Shown here: in pieces, positions 19,613-28,786 of the stretch
Layout of the letters: each line of letters begins with the position of its first letter
How positions within the stretch are numbered: the first letter of the stretch is position 1
Source of the DNA: an uncultured bacterium
GTDB taxonomy: Bacteria > Patescibacteriota > Gracilibacteria > BD1-5 > UBA6164
Length of the DNA stretch: 29,997 bases
Direction: 5' to 3'
NCBI GenBank assembly: GCA_947311335.1
Contig: CAMZKR010000056.1
Coordinates: 1-29,997, forward strand
Translations under genes and position numbers: made by a program
Notes under the pieces: generated by a model
Databases searched by the model: none
The model's input: only the letters and a program-made list of their open reading frames with translations
What the model was told of the DNA's origin: nothing

Positions 19613-21520
19613 ATGAATAGTCATGAAATCAGAAAAAAATATTTAGAATTTTTTAAATCTAAAGAGCATAAAATTATTCCTTCATCATCTCTTATTCCAG
19701 AAAATGACCCAACAACACTTTTTACAGGATCAGGAATGCAGCCAATGGTTCCATATTTACTTTGAGAAAAACATCCTCTTTGAACTAGAATTTGCGATAG
19801 TCAAAAATGTTTTAGATCTTGAGATATAGAAGATATCTGAGATAATAGACACACTACTTTTTTTGAAATGCTTTGAAATTGGAGTCTTTGAGATTATTTT
19901 AAAGAAAAACAAATTTCATGGATGTTTCAATTTGTAACTAAAAAATTAGACTTAAACCCAAGTAAAATATATATTTCTGTATATAGATGAAATAATAAAT
20001 TATGAATTTATAAAGACTCGGAAGCTGTAAAGTTATGGAAAAAAGAGTTTCAAAAAATTTGAATAGATGCACTTGATATTGATATGGCAGAAAAAAAATG
20101 AATGCAAAATGGAAGAATATTTTATTATAATGAAAAAGAAAATTGGTGGAGTAGAGCATGAGTTCCTAATAATATGCCAGTTTGAGAACCATGAGGACCA
20201 GACTCAGAAATGTTTTGGGATTTTGGAGAAGACTTAAAACTTCATGAAGACTCAAGATGGAAAGATGAGCATTGCCACCCGGCTTGTGATTGTGGTAGAT
20301 TTTTGGAAATTTGAAATAATGTTTTTATGCAATTTATGAGAACTAAAAATTGATTTGAGGAATTAAAAAATAAAAATATAGATTTTTGATGATGACTTGA
20401 AAGATTAGCTGTTGCAGTAAGTGATAATCCAGATGTATTTAGATGAGATTTATTTGATGGAATTAGAAATAAAATAGAAAAACTAACAGCTAAAAAATAT
20501 TGAGAAAACAAAAAAGAAACTATGGCTTTTAGGGTAGTTATGGATCATTTAAGGGCCGCAACTTTTTTAATTTGTGATTGAGCAGTTCCTTCAAATAAAG
20601 ATCAAGGATATTTTACTCGTAGACTTATAAGAAGAGCAATAAGATTTGCGAAAGATTTATGAGTAAAATGATGATTTATTACAGAAATAGCAAAAGAAGT
20701 AATTAATGAATATAAAAATCATTATAAAGAACTTGAAGATAAAAAAGATTTTATAATAAAAGAAATGAAAGCAGAAGAAAAACAGATTTTAAAAACATTA
20801 GATAAATGACTTAGAGAATTTGACAAGCTTGTAAAATGATTTGAAATAATTTTTAAAAAAACATGAAAAAAGATAGATACTATTGCTTGAATTAAAGCTT
20901 TTAAATTGTATGATACTTATTGATTTCCATTAGAAATCACAAAAGAATTAGCAGAAGAAAGATGATTAAAAGTAGATAATGAGGGGTTTAAAAAAGCATT
21001 TGAAAATCATAAAGAGTTATCAAGAAAAGGAGCAGAACAAAAATTTAAATGATGACTTGCTGATGAAAGTGAAAAAACAACAGCACTTCATACAGCAACA
21101 CATTTAGTATTTGCATGATTAAAAAAATATTTATGAAATGATATAACTCAAGCATGAGCAAATATAACAGCAGAAAGACTTAGATTTGATTTTACTTATT
21201 GAGAAAAAGTATCAAGAGATATGCTTGATAAAGTTGAAGATTATGTAAATAAAGCTATAGAAGAAAAAAGTAAAGTTACAATTGAAGAAATGGAGAAAAA
21301 TAAAGCAAAAGAAAATTGAATAAATTGATCTTTCTGGGAAAAATATCCTGATATTGTTAAAGTTTATACAATTAAATCAGGAGATAATATTTATTCTAAA
21401 GAAATATGTGGATGACCTCATGTAGAAAATACAAATAAAATGTGAAAATTTCATATAAAAAAAGAACAAGCCTCAAGTAAATGAGTGAGAAGAATAAAAG
21501 CAGTATTAATTAATGATTAA
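19613..21520 (+). CDS. alaS: alanyl-tRNA synthetase, short form without C-Ala domain
   Basis: 635 residues. It charges tRNA-Ala. The class II catalytic domain comes first (FTGSGMQPMVPYL, FFEMLGNWSLGDYFK, GGGLERLAVAVSDNPDVF). The tRNA-recognition helices follow, then the editing/SAD domain, whose zinc-binding motifs are HTATH at 493-497 and CGGPH at 599-603. The protein ends about 30 residues after CGGPH, at RRIKAVLIND. The coiled-coil and C-Ala domains of standard bacterial AlaRS (about 875 residues in E. coli) are therefore missing. No frame continues downstream: the next gene starts 2 nt after the stop. It looks like a natural short form, not a frameshift. First gene of a probable three-gene operon. 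Confidence 0.96.
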
Positions 21521-21522
21521 AA

Positions 21523-22212
21523 ATGAATATAATATATCATAGTCATTCTTTTGTAGAAATAGAAATAAAAGATGGAAGTATTTTAATAGACCCTTTTATT
21601 ACTTGAAATCCTACAATAAAAACTAATTTGAATAGTATTTTAAATAAAAAGATATTATCAATAATATTAACTCACGGACATAATGATCATATATGAGATA
21701 CTTTTAAAATTTGTAAAAAGACAAATTGTATACTTATATCAACTTTTGAAATATCAAATTATTTCTGAAATGAAAAATGATTAACAAATTTACATGCTAT
21801 GCATATAGGTTGAGAATTTAATTTTGGAAATTATATAGTAAAGTTTGTGTATGCTACTCATGGTTGATGAGTTGCTGATATGAAAAGTTGATATACAACA
21901 AACCCAGCTTGAATAATAATAAGAACAGAAGAAAAAAATATTTATCATGCTTGAGATACTTGATTAACACAAGAAATGTTGTTATTATCTAAATATGATA
22001 GTATAGATTTAGCATTTTTACCAATTTGATGAAATTTTACAATGTGAATAAAAGATGCAATTATAGCTACTAAAGATTTTATAAAACCAAAGAAAGTAAT
22101 ACCAATTCATTACAATACTTGGAATATAATAAAAGCAAATCCAAAAGAATTTATAAAAGGGGTTTGAAATATATGACAAATAATAGAAATTTGAGATAGT
22201 ATAACTTTATAA
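21523..22212 (+). CDS. metallo-beta-lactamase-fold hydrolase, UPF0173 type
   Basis: 229 residues, matching the family length (about 225-230). It starts MNIIYHSHSFVEIEIKDGSI. The metal-binding motif THGHNDHIGD is complete, and further ligands lie in ATHGGGVADM, YHAGDTGLT and the late IPIHYNTW. These are the marks of the UPF0173 group of cytoplasmic metal-dependent hydrolases, whose substrate is unknown. It lies 2 nt after alaS and 7 nt before the YvcK-like gene, so the three are probably co-transcribed. Confidence 0.92.
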
Positions 22213-22219
22213 ATAAAAA

Positions 22220-23197
22220 ATGAATCCATCAAAAAAGATAAATATAACCACTATATGATGATGAAATTGAAGTTATGGAATGCTTTCTGCTTTAAGAGAT
22301 AATGATGATTATAATTTATCAGCAATTATAGCTATGAGTGATAGTTGATGATCAACAGGTATACTTAGAAATGAATTTGATATATTACCACCTTGAGATG
22401 TAAGGAGATGAGTTATGGCTCTTAGTCGTGAACATGAAATAGTAAAGAAACTATTTAATTATAGATATGATAAAACATGTTCTGTATGATGACATTCTCT
22501 TTGAAATTTGCTAATTACAGCTATGACTGATATTACTGGAAGTTTTGATAAGTGATTAAAACAAATATGTAAAATGTTTAGAGTAAAATGAAGAGTTATT
22601 CCAGTTACTTTAGAAAAATCTGATTTAGAAGTAGAACTTGAAGATTGAACTAAAGTATTTTCTGAAACAAATATAGACTTAAATTTAACTGAGGAGTCAG
22701 CAAAAATAAAAAAGGCATATTTAATTCCAGAAGTAGTAACTAATCCGAAAGCAATAAAACAAATAGAAAAATCAGACATTATTATTATTACATTTTGAGA
22801 TTTATATACATCGATTATACCAAACTTATTAACTAAATGATTAAAGGAAGCAATAAGAAAAAATAAAAAAGCAAAAGTAATATATTTTTGTAATTTGATG
22901 ACAAAGAAATGAGAAACAACTGATTTTGAAGTAATTGATTTTATAGATGAAGTAGAAAAATATTTATGAATATGAATCCTTGATTATATTGTTGTAAATA
23001 ATTGATTTATAAGGGATGATTTAGCAGAAAAATATAAAAATCTTGAAAAGAAAAAACCAGTAAAAGTTAAAGAAAGAAATATATTTAGATTAAAAGATTA
23101 TAAAGTTTTAGAAAGAGATTTATTACATGAAAATGATTTTGTAAGACATAGTTTTAATAAAATCGCTGAAACTATAAAAGAAATAATAAAACTATAA
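22220..23197 (+). CDS. YvcK/CofD-family protein (gluconeogenesis factor type)
   Basis: 325 residues. The N-terminal nucleotide-sugar-binding loop GGGNGSYGMLSALRD (from residue 13) is followed by AIIAMSDSGGSTGILRNEF and LPPGDVRRGVMAL, then GGHSLGNLLITAMT and IIITFGDLYTSIIPNLL. This is the pattern of YvcK (UDP-sugar binding, needed for cell-wall growth on gluconeogenic carbon in Bacillus) and the related CofD. The YvcK branch is more likely because nothing else suggests coenzyme F420. YvcK is usually beside rapZ and whiA; here it follows a UPF0173 hydrolase. The stop codon directly abuts the facing stop of the next gene. Confidence 0.9.
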
Positions 23198-23401
23198 TTA
23201 TTCATATAAACTATCTTCTTCAAGCAATTTTTCAAGTCGTCTTACTTTTATTTCTTCATTTGTGAATTCTCATGATTCTTTAGCTTTTTTTAGCCTTTCC
23301 TTAGCTTTTTTTTGTGCTTTTTTCATATCATTTATATATTTTTTAATTTGAGATTTAGTCATTTTAGCCCCATTTCAAACAGGAGAAAATTCGGAACACA
23401 T
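23198..23401 (-). CDS. small charged coiled-coil protein
   Basis: 67 residues. It starts MCSEFSPVGNGAK and continues as one Lys- and Glu-rich helix (QIKKYINDMKKAQKKAKERL, then VRRLEKLLEEDSLYE) with heptad-like spacing. An internal Met at residue 14 could be the real start. There is no known domain. It ends at the base next to the YvcK-like gene and starts 22 nt after the recR stop, so it is probably the second gene of a recR transcript. The dense coding and an in-frame TGA support a real gene. Confidence 0.65.
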
Positions 23402-23423
23402 TCTTTATTATTAAAAAAATAAT

Positions 23424-24032
23424 TTATACTTTTTTCCTTTCTTTTAATGCATTTATTAAAGTTATATTATCAGCATATTCGATATATCATGAGCTCAATC
23501 ATCTACTTAATCTTGTTATATTTACTTTATATTTTAATTTTCTTTTCTCTATTTCTTCAAATATATATGAAACAGTTGCTTCTCATTCAATATTTGGATT
23601 TGTCGCTAATATTATTTCTAGGTTTTTATTAGAATTTGTTATTCTTAAAAATAATTTTTCAAAATTAAGATCTCATACAAAAACACCATTTATAGGAGAA
23701 ATTGCTCATCATAATATATGGTAAACTCAATTAAATCATCATGAATTTTCAATTGTTAACATATCTAAATATTCTTCTACTACTGCAATTTGTAGTTTGT
23801 TTCTATTAGTATTTTTACAGATAGAACATTCATTTTTTCATAAATCTGTAATACTAGAACATATTTTACATTTACCTATTTTATTTTTTATATTTTCTAA
23901 ATTTCATCTAAAGTCATTTATAAAATGCTCATTAGTATTAAGTAGAAAAAAAGCTAATTTTGTTGCAGATTTTTCTCAAATTCAAGGCAATAAACTTATA
24001 TTATTTATAAGTTTTTTTAAAACTTCAGGCAT
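23424..24032 (-). CDS. recR: recombination mediator protein RecR
   Basis: 202 residues, normal length. RecR works with RecO or RecF to load RecA at gaps. In order: helix-hairpin-helix LLPGIGEKSATKLAFFLL, a four-Cys zinc finger CKICSSITDLGKNECSIC, and the Toprim domain with AVVEEYLDM, then VYHILGGAISPINGV and ILATNPNIEGEATVSYI. The C-terminus KVNITRLSRGLSSGYIEYAD is standard. Most of the glycines in these motifs are TGA. Start at the first ATG, with no ribosome-binding site. Confidence 0.96.
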
Positions 24033-24040
24033 TTTAAGAA

Positions 24041-24069
24041 TTGTTAATTATCTTTAAAAATAGCATAAT
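24041..24069 (+). promoter_or_regulatory. candidate promoter of a short plus-strand transcript
   Basis: TTGTTA at 24041-24046 and CATAAT at 24064-24069 are 17 bp apart, just outside the recR start and pointing away from it. Transcription would begin near 24076. Confidence 0.4.
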
Positions 24070-24097
24070 AAAAAAATAGAATTTTGCAAAGAAAATT

Positions 24098-24277
24098 ATG
24101 TTAAATAGTTTTTTAGATGAATGTTTTGGAATGGAAAAAGTTTTACATATTAAAGTCATTTTTTCAAATCAAGCTTATATAAACTTAACTACTAAAAGGA
24201 TATGTAGTCGAATCGATAGGCAAAGAAGTTTTCTATCTTGATTTATGGAATTAAAGGTAGAATATTCTATTTTCTAA
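24098..24277 (+). CDS. possible 59-residue protein, or part of a small RNA
   Basis: A frame of 59 residues (MLNSFLDECFGMEKVLHIKV ... SGFMELKVEYSIF) uses one TGA as Gly. It includes CGA and AGG Arg codons, unusual beside its neighbours. I recognise no family. It lies behind a plausible promoter and before a hairpin at 24272-24289. The flanking segments AAAATAGAAT (24073-24082) and ATTCTATTTT (24264-24273) are complementary, which would also suit a small structured RNA. Either reading is uncertain. Confidence 0.3.
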
Positions 24278-24289
24278 TTAATATTAGAA
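24272..24289. other. short AT-rich hairpin between convergent ends
   Basis: TTCTAAT (24272-24278) and ATTAGAA (24283-24289) form a 7-bp stem with a 4-nt loop. It lies between the possible plus-strand short gene and the minus-strand FtsL-like gene. There is no T run on either side, so terminator function is doubtful. AGAATATTCT (24259-24268) nearby is a separate 10-bp palindrome. Confidence 0.3.
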
Positions 24290-24300
24290 TTATCGATTAA

Positions 24301-24666
24301 TTAATTATTATATACATATTGAACTCATTCTTTTATAACTAAATAATCTGGATTTTCAACTTTTTCCATATTTTCTAAATCTTCATTAGATAATATATTT
24401 GATAAACTTTCTAATTCAGCTATTTTAACTTCTAATCTTTCTTGTCTAATTATTAATTCTTTTTGTTTTCTCTCAAGTTTTATTATATTATATCATTTAG
24501 TTGCATTAATATTTAGGATCCAAACATAATATATTAATAAAAATCATATTACTGCTAACATTATTATATATGTAGAAGCAAATCAAAACTGTAATTTGTT
24601 TTTTTCTTCTTTTCTTTTTGAAAGAAATATATCACCAGGCTCTTTTATTAATACTTTAGGATTCAC
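24301..24666 (-). CDS. FtsL-like / septum formation initiator-like membrane protein
   Basis: 121 residues with a GTG start. A short basic cytoplasmic segment (SKRKEEKNKL) is followed by one transmembrane helix (FASTYIIMLAVIGFLLIYYVW). An extracytoplasmic coiled coil comes next (IIKLERKQKELIIRQERLEV, then KIAELESLSNIL), and the end is EGVQYVYNN. This is the layout of FtsL/DivIC divisome proteins. The place directly after rsmH (26-nt gap) matches the rsmH-ftsL order of the dcw cluster. Sequence conservation in this family is low, so the call rests on topology and context. ftsI and mur genes do not follow; recR lies beyond. Confidence 0.7.
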
Positions 24667-24692
24667 TGTATATTTAAATATTAAAATATAAA

Positions 24693-25640
24693 TTATATCT
24701 TTTTTGCTATTCTAGCTTTAGCACTTCGACTTCTTTTATTGTTTTTTATTTCTTTTTCTGTTGGTAATATTGGTTTTTTAGTTAGTAATTGTAAAGTCTT
24801 TTTATGTTTACATGTACATATTAAATCTTTACATATACAATTTCTAGCTTCTTTTTTAAAAATTCTTTTTACTATTCTGTCCTCAAGTGAATGAAAACTT
24901 ATTACAAATATATTCCCATTTTTTATTAATAATTTTACAGCATCTTCAATAGAAATTTTTATATTTTCTAATTCATTATTTACCTCAATTCTTAGAGCTT
25001 GAAATATTCTATTTTTACTTTTAGCAGATTTAGATATATCTTCTATTAATCTTACTAAATCTGTACTTCTTTTAAATTTATTATTTTTCCTTTCTTCTAT
25101 AATTTTATAAGATAATTTATTACTAATAGGCTCTTCTCAATATTTTAAAAATATATTTCTTAATTCTCCTATTTTATATCAATTTAATATATCAGCTGCT
25201 GTTTTTCAAATCGTTCTATCAAACCTCATATCAAGAGGTCAATCAAATTTAAAACTAAATCATCTATCTTTTTTATCTATATGTACAGAAGACATTCATA
25301 AATCATAATATATTCAAGTAATTTCTTTAATTTTTAATTTTTCAAGTTCTATTTTTAAGTTTATAAAATTTGAATTTATAAAAATTAATTTTATTTTTTT
25401 ATTTTTGTTTAATTTTTCTAATCTTATTTTTGCTAAATCCAAGTTCTCTATATCAGCATCAAAACCAACAAATATATCTCATAAGTTCATTTTTTTTATT
25501 ATTTCACTAGCATGTCATCATAAACCTAATGTACAATCAATAATTACATTCTTTTTATCTGAAAAAATATCAATAGAACTAACCAATTCTTTTAAAAGCA
25601 CAGATTTATGTAAATCTTCAATATTTTCTAAATAAACCAT
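24693..25640 (-). CDS. rsmH: 16S rRNA m4C1402 methyltransferase RsmH
   Basis: 315 residues, normal length. It uses S-adenosylmethionine to methylate N4 of C1402 in the 16S rRNA decoding region. Marks in order: IIDCTLGLGGHASEIIKKM (SAM-binding loop), VGFDADIENLDLAK, IYYDLGMSSVHIDKKDRGFS, GPLDMRFDR, and the strongly conserved FVISFHSLEDRIVKRIFKK. At the end is NNKRSRSAKARIAKKI, a variant of the family's NPRSRSAKLR. First gene of the rsmH-ftsL-like pair. The upstream 283 bp are shared with the suf promoter region. Confidence 0.97.
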
Positions 25641-25703
25641 TTATTTTTAAATTTTGTTAAAAAAATGTTAATTTTTCAGATATTTCCTCTATAAATAAAG
25701 AAT

Positions 25704-25716
25704 AACTAATATAGTT
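25704..25716. repeat. palindrome AACTA-ATA-TAGTT
   Basis: A 13-bp perfect palindrome. Its core ACTAATATAGT is identical to the core of the larger palindrome at 25883-25899. It lies on the rsmH side of the same intergenic region. Confidence 0.5.
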
Positions 25717-25773
25717 TTATTCTTTTTTTAATAGATGTCAAAATAATCTATATATAAACAACTAGACATTTTA

Positions 25774-25828
25774 AATAAAATACGTTTCTTTATTTTAGCT
25801 TAGTAAAATAGATTTTTAACGTTTTATT
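25774..25828. other. nested AT-rich stem-loop in the rsmH-suf gap
   Basis: AATAAAATACGTT (25774-25786) pairs with AACGTTTTATT (25818-25828) except for a 2-nt bulge. Inside, TATTTTA (25791-25797) pairs with TAAAATA (25804-25810) around a 6-nt loop. It could be an RNA element or a terminator for either direction. It has no known match. Confidence 0.4.
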
Positions 25829-25866
25829 AACAATGACTAAAAAAATAAGTATTTTATTATTTTTTC

Positions 25867-25893
25867 TTGATTTTAATAAAATATTACTAATAT
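25867..25893 (+). promoter_or_regulatory. candidate suf operon promoter
   Basis: TTGATT at 25867-25872 and TAATAT at 25888-25893 are 15 bp apart (16 if AATATA at 25889 is used), about 30 bp before sufC. The -10 lies inside the 17-bp palindrome. Confidence 0.4.
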
Positions 25894-25899
25894 AGTAAT
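25883..25899. promoter_or_regulatory. 17-bp perfect palindrome, candidate suf operator
   Basis: ATTACTA-ATA-TAGTAAT: 7-bp arms with a 3-bp centre, overlapping the suggested -10 of the suf operon. A further half-site TTACT follows at 25902-25906, and the same core recurs at 25705-25715. Placement fits a dimeric repressor. Which regulator binds is unknown. Confidence 0.55.
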
Positions 25900-25923
25900 G
25901 TTTACTAACAAATATTTATTTAT

Positions 25924-26664
25924 ATGATAAAAATAAAAAATTTAGTTGTTTGAGTTAATGGTGAAAATATATTAAGATGAGTAAATCTGGATTTTAAATT
26001 ATGAAATAATTATGGAATTTTATGAAAAAATTGAAGTTGAAAATCTACTTTATCTTCTGTATTAATGTGAAGCCCAAAATATAACATTTTAAGTTGAAAA
26101 ATTGAAATAGATGAAAAAAATTTAATTACAATGTTACCAGAAGAGAGAAGTAAGAATGGAATTTTTTTATCTTTTCAAAATGTTCCTGAAATATCTTGAA
26201 TAAATTTAAGTGAATTTTTAAGAACTATATATAATATTCATTTAAAAAATAGAAATAAAATAAAAAAGGATATTTCACCTTTTATATTTCAAAGATTTAT
26301 AAAAAAGTATTTGGAAGAATTAAAAATTGATGATAATTTTTTAAAAAGAGATTTAAATGTATGATTTAGTTGATGAGAAAAAAGAAAAATAGAAATTTTA
26401 CAAATGAAACTTATTTGACCTAAATATATTATACTTGATGAAATAGATTCAGGTCTTGATTTAGATGCATTTAAAAAGGTGGCTATGTTTATAAAAGAGA
26501 TAAATAATAAAAATAATTCTTTAATAATAATAACTCATCATTTTAATATATTTGATTATATTGATATTGATAAGGTTTATATAATTGAAAATTGATTAAT
26601 AAAAAAGAAATGATGAAAAAAACTTATTGAAGATATTAAAGAAAAAGGGTATGAAAATATTTAA
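25924..26664 (+). CDS. sufC: Fe-S assembly ATPase SufC
   Basis: 246 residues, usual length. SufC is the cytoplasmic ABC-type ATPase of the SufBCD scaffold. Walker A GKNGSGKS lies at residues 34-41, the Q-loop in LSFQNVPEISGI, and the ABC signature in FSGGEKRKIE (from 148). Walker B ILDEIDSGLD has its Asp at 172 and Glu at 173, and the switch His is in IITHHFN. FSGGEKRK and DEIDSGLD are the SufC forms of these motifs. The Walker A glycines are all TGA. First gene of sufC-sufB-sufD-sufS. Confidence 0.97.
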
Positions 26665-26680
26665 TTTATTATTTTAAAAA

Positions 26681-28084
26681 GTGAACTGAAAAAAAACAAA
26701 AAATATAATAGTATCTAATTCTTGGGATTTTAAAGATAAAATTAGATACTTAAATAAATCTATACCATGAATAAACATTGAAGTAGTAATGCAAATATCA
26801 AAGTCTAATAATGAGCCAAAATGGATGCTTAATTTTAGACTTAAAGCATTAGAGATATATAATAAATTTATGATGCCAAATTGGTGACCATGTTTATCTA
26901 AATTAAATCTGGATGAAATTTATTATTTTGCAAAACCAGAATGAGCTTGAGATAAAAAGACTTGGGATGACGTACCTAAGAATATAAAAAATACATTTGA
27001 TAAACTTTGAATACCTGAAGCAGAGAAGGCTTCTTTAGCTTGAGTATGAGCACAATACGATAGTGAAGTTGTTTATCATAATTTAAAAAAGGAATTAAAA
27101 GAAAAGTGAGTAATATTTGAAGATATGAATATTGCACTAAAAAATCATGAAGGACTTATAAAAAAATATTTTTCAAAACTTATTCCTATTGCAGATCATA
27201 AATTTTCAGCTTTACATTATGCTGTATGGAGTGGATGAACTTTTTTATATGTACCAACTGGAGTTAAAATAGAAGAACCTTTACAATCTTATTTTAGAAT
27301 GAATAAAGAAAAATGAGGACAATTTGAGCATACAATAATTATTATAGAAGATAAGGCCTCTGCTCATTATATAGAGTGATGTAGTGCTCCAAAATATGAT
27401 AAAAACTCACTTCATGCTTGAGGAGTTGAAATATTTGTATGAGAAAATGCAAAAATGAGATATAGTTCAGTTGAAAATTGGAGTTTAGATACATATAATT
27501 TAAATACTAAAAGATCTATAATAGAAAAAAATTGATATATGGAATGGGTATGATGAAATATGTGAAGTAATACTACTATGCTTTATCCTTGTAGCATATT
27601 GAAATGAGATAATTCCAAAGCAGATCATTTGTGACTTGCTTTTGCAAATAAATGACAAAATCAAGATACATGAGCCAAAGTTATTCATATTTGAAAAAAT
27701 ACAACAAGTAATATAATATCAAAATCTTTGAGTAAGGGAACTTGAATAAATACATATAGATGACTTGTTGATATAAAGAAATGAGCAATAAATTCAATAT
27801 CAAAAGTAGATTGCGATGGGTTAATATTAGATTCTAAATCAGAAAGTAATGCTATTCCTAAAATAATTGTATGAAATACGAGTTCTATTGTTGCCCATGA
27901 AGCTACAGCGTGAAAGATAAATGAGGATGATTTATTTTATCTTGAATCAAGATGAATAAATAAAAATGAGGCTACATCTATGATTGTTAATTGATTTTTA
28001 AACCCTATAATGAAAGAACTACCACTTGAATATGCAAGTGAAATGAATGTTTTAATTTCAATGGAGTTTGAATGAGCTTTCTAA
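26681..28084 (+). CDS. sufB: Fe-S scaffold protein SufB
   Basis: 467 residues, normal for SufB. It is the cluster-building subunit of SufBC2D. Typical blocks are LAGVGAQYDSEVVYH, HYAVWSGGTFLYVPTGVKIE, SYFRMNKEKGGQFEHT, ASAHYIEGCSAPKY and the C-terminal AHEATAGKINEDDLFYLESR. The Cys in KVDCDGLIL (residue 378) lies where E. coli SufB has its essential C405. Translation probably starts at GTG 26681, 16 nt after sufC. The first in-frame ATG is about 36 codons later and would cut into the conserved N-terminal region. Confidence 0.96.
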
Positions 28085-28099
28085 TTTTAAAAATAAAAG

Positions 28100-28777
28100 A
28101 TGATTATTAAAAAATTAAAAAAAGGATTTTATATATCCTCTACTTTAAATTCTAAAATATTATATATTGTTAAATGAGAAGATGTAGTTATTTTTGATGA
28201 TGATAATAAAATAAGAAAAATTATTTTATTTGATAATTCAAGCTTAAAATATTTTTCAAGTTTTACCAATAAAGAACAATATAATAAACATATTTTACTT
28301 AAATGAAAAAATTCAAAATGCGAGTTTAATTCTTTTATTTTATCAATATGAAATAAAGTTAAAGTAAATATTTTATGAGAAATAGTTAGTAATAACTCTT
28401 TTATTGATATGAAAATGCTTTCTTTTATATGAAAAAATTGATTTATTGACTTAGATGGGACAGTAAAAATATGAAATAATTTATTAAATGTTAAATGATA
28501 TTTAGAAGAAAAAAACATTTTTTTATCTTCAACTTGAAAAATAAAATGAATTCCTAAACTACTAGTATGATCAAACGATGTTAAAGCATGACATTCTTGT
28601 AGTATTGAAAAGATAAAAAATGAAGAATTATTTTATCTTAGAAGTAGATGAATAAATAAAAATAATGCTATTAGAATGATGTTAAGAAATTATTTATCTT
28701 CTAATTTTTCATCTTTATGAAGAATAAATAATAAGTTTTGTTCCATTGTTGTTAAAAATATTTTTAGTAAAATTTAA
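28100..28777 (+). CDS. sufD: short SufD-like scaffold subunit
   Basis: 225 residues, about half the length of E. coli SufD (423). The beta-helix core and C-terminal helices are kept: VGSNDVKAGHSCSIEKI is followed by ELFYLRSRGINKNNAIRMM. His165 in AGHSCS aligns with the His (E. coli H360) needed for cluster assembly. The N-terminal helical domain of usual SufD is missing, and no frame upstream could supply it because sufB ends 15 nt before. It is probably the partner of SufB in a SufBCD complex. The assignment rests on the C-terminal motif and position. Confidence 0.85.
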
Positions 28778-28786
28778 ATTTTTTTT

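Noticed and set aside
20242..20511. Minus-strand open frame inside alaS
   Set aside because: It is antisense to the conserved catalytic region of alanyl-tRNA synthetase.
23447..24057. Plus-strand open frames of 61 and 86 codons
   Set aside because: Both are antisense to recR, whose zinc finger and Toprim motifs are clear on the minus strand.
24181..24260. tRNA-like TCGAATC segment
   Set aside because: No acceptor stem or cloverleaf can be drawn, and the region is too AT-rich compared with what tRNAs require.
28129..28518. Minus-strand open frame of 129 codons
   Set aside because: It is antisense to sufD, which fits the suf operon in spacing and motif.
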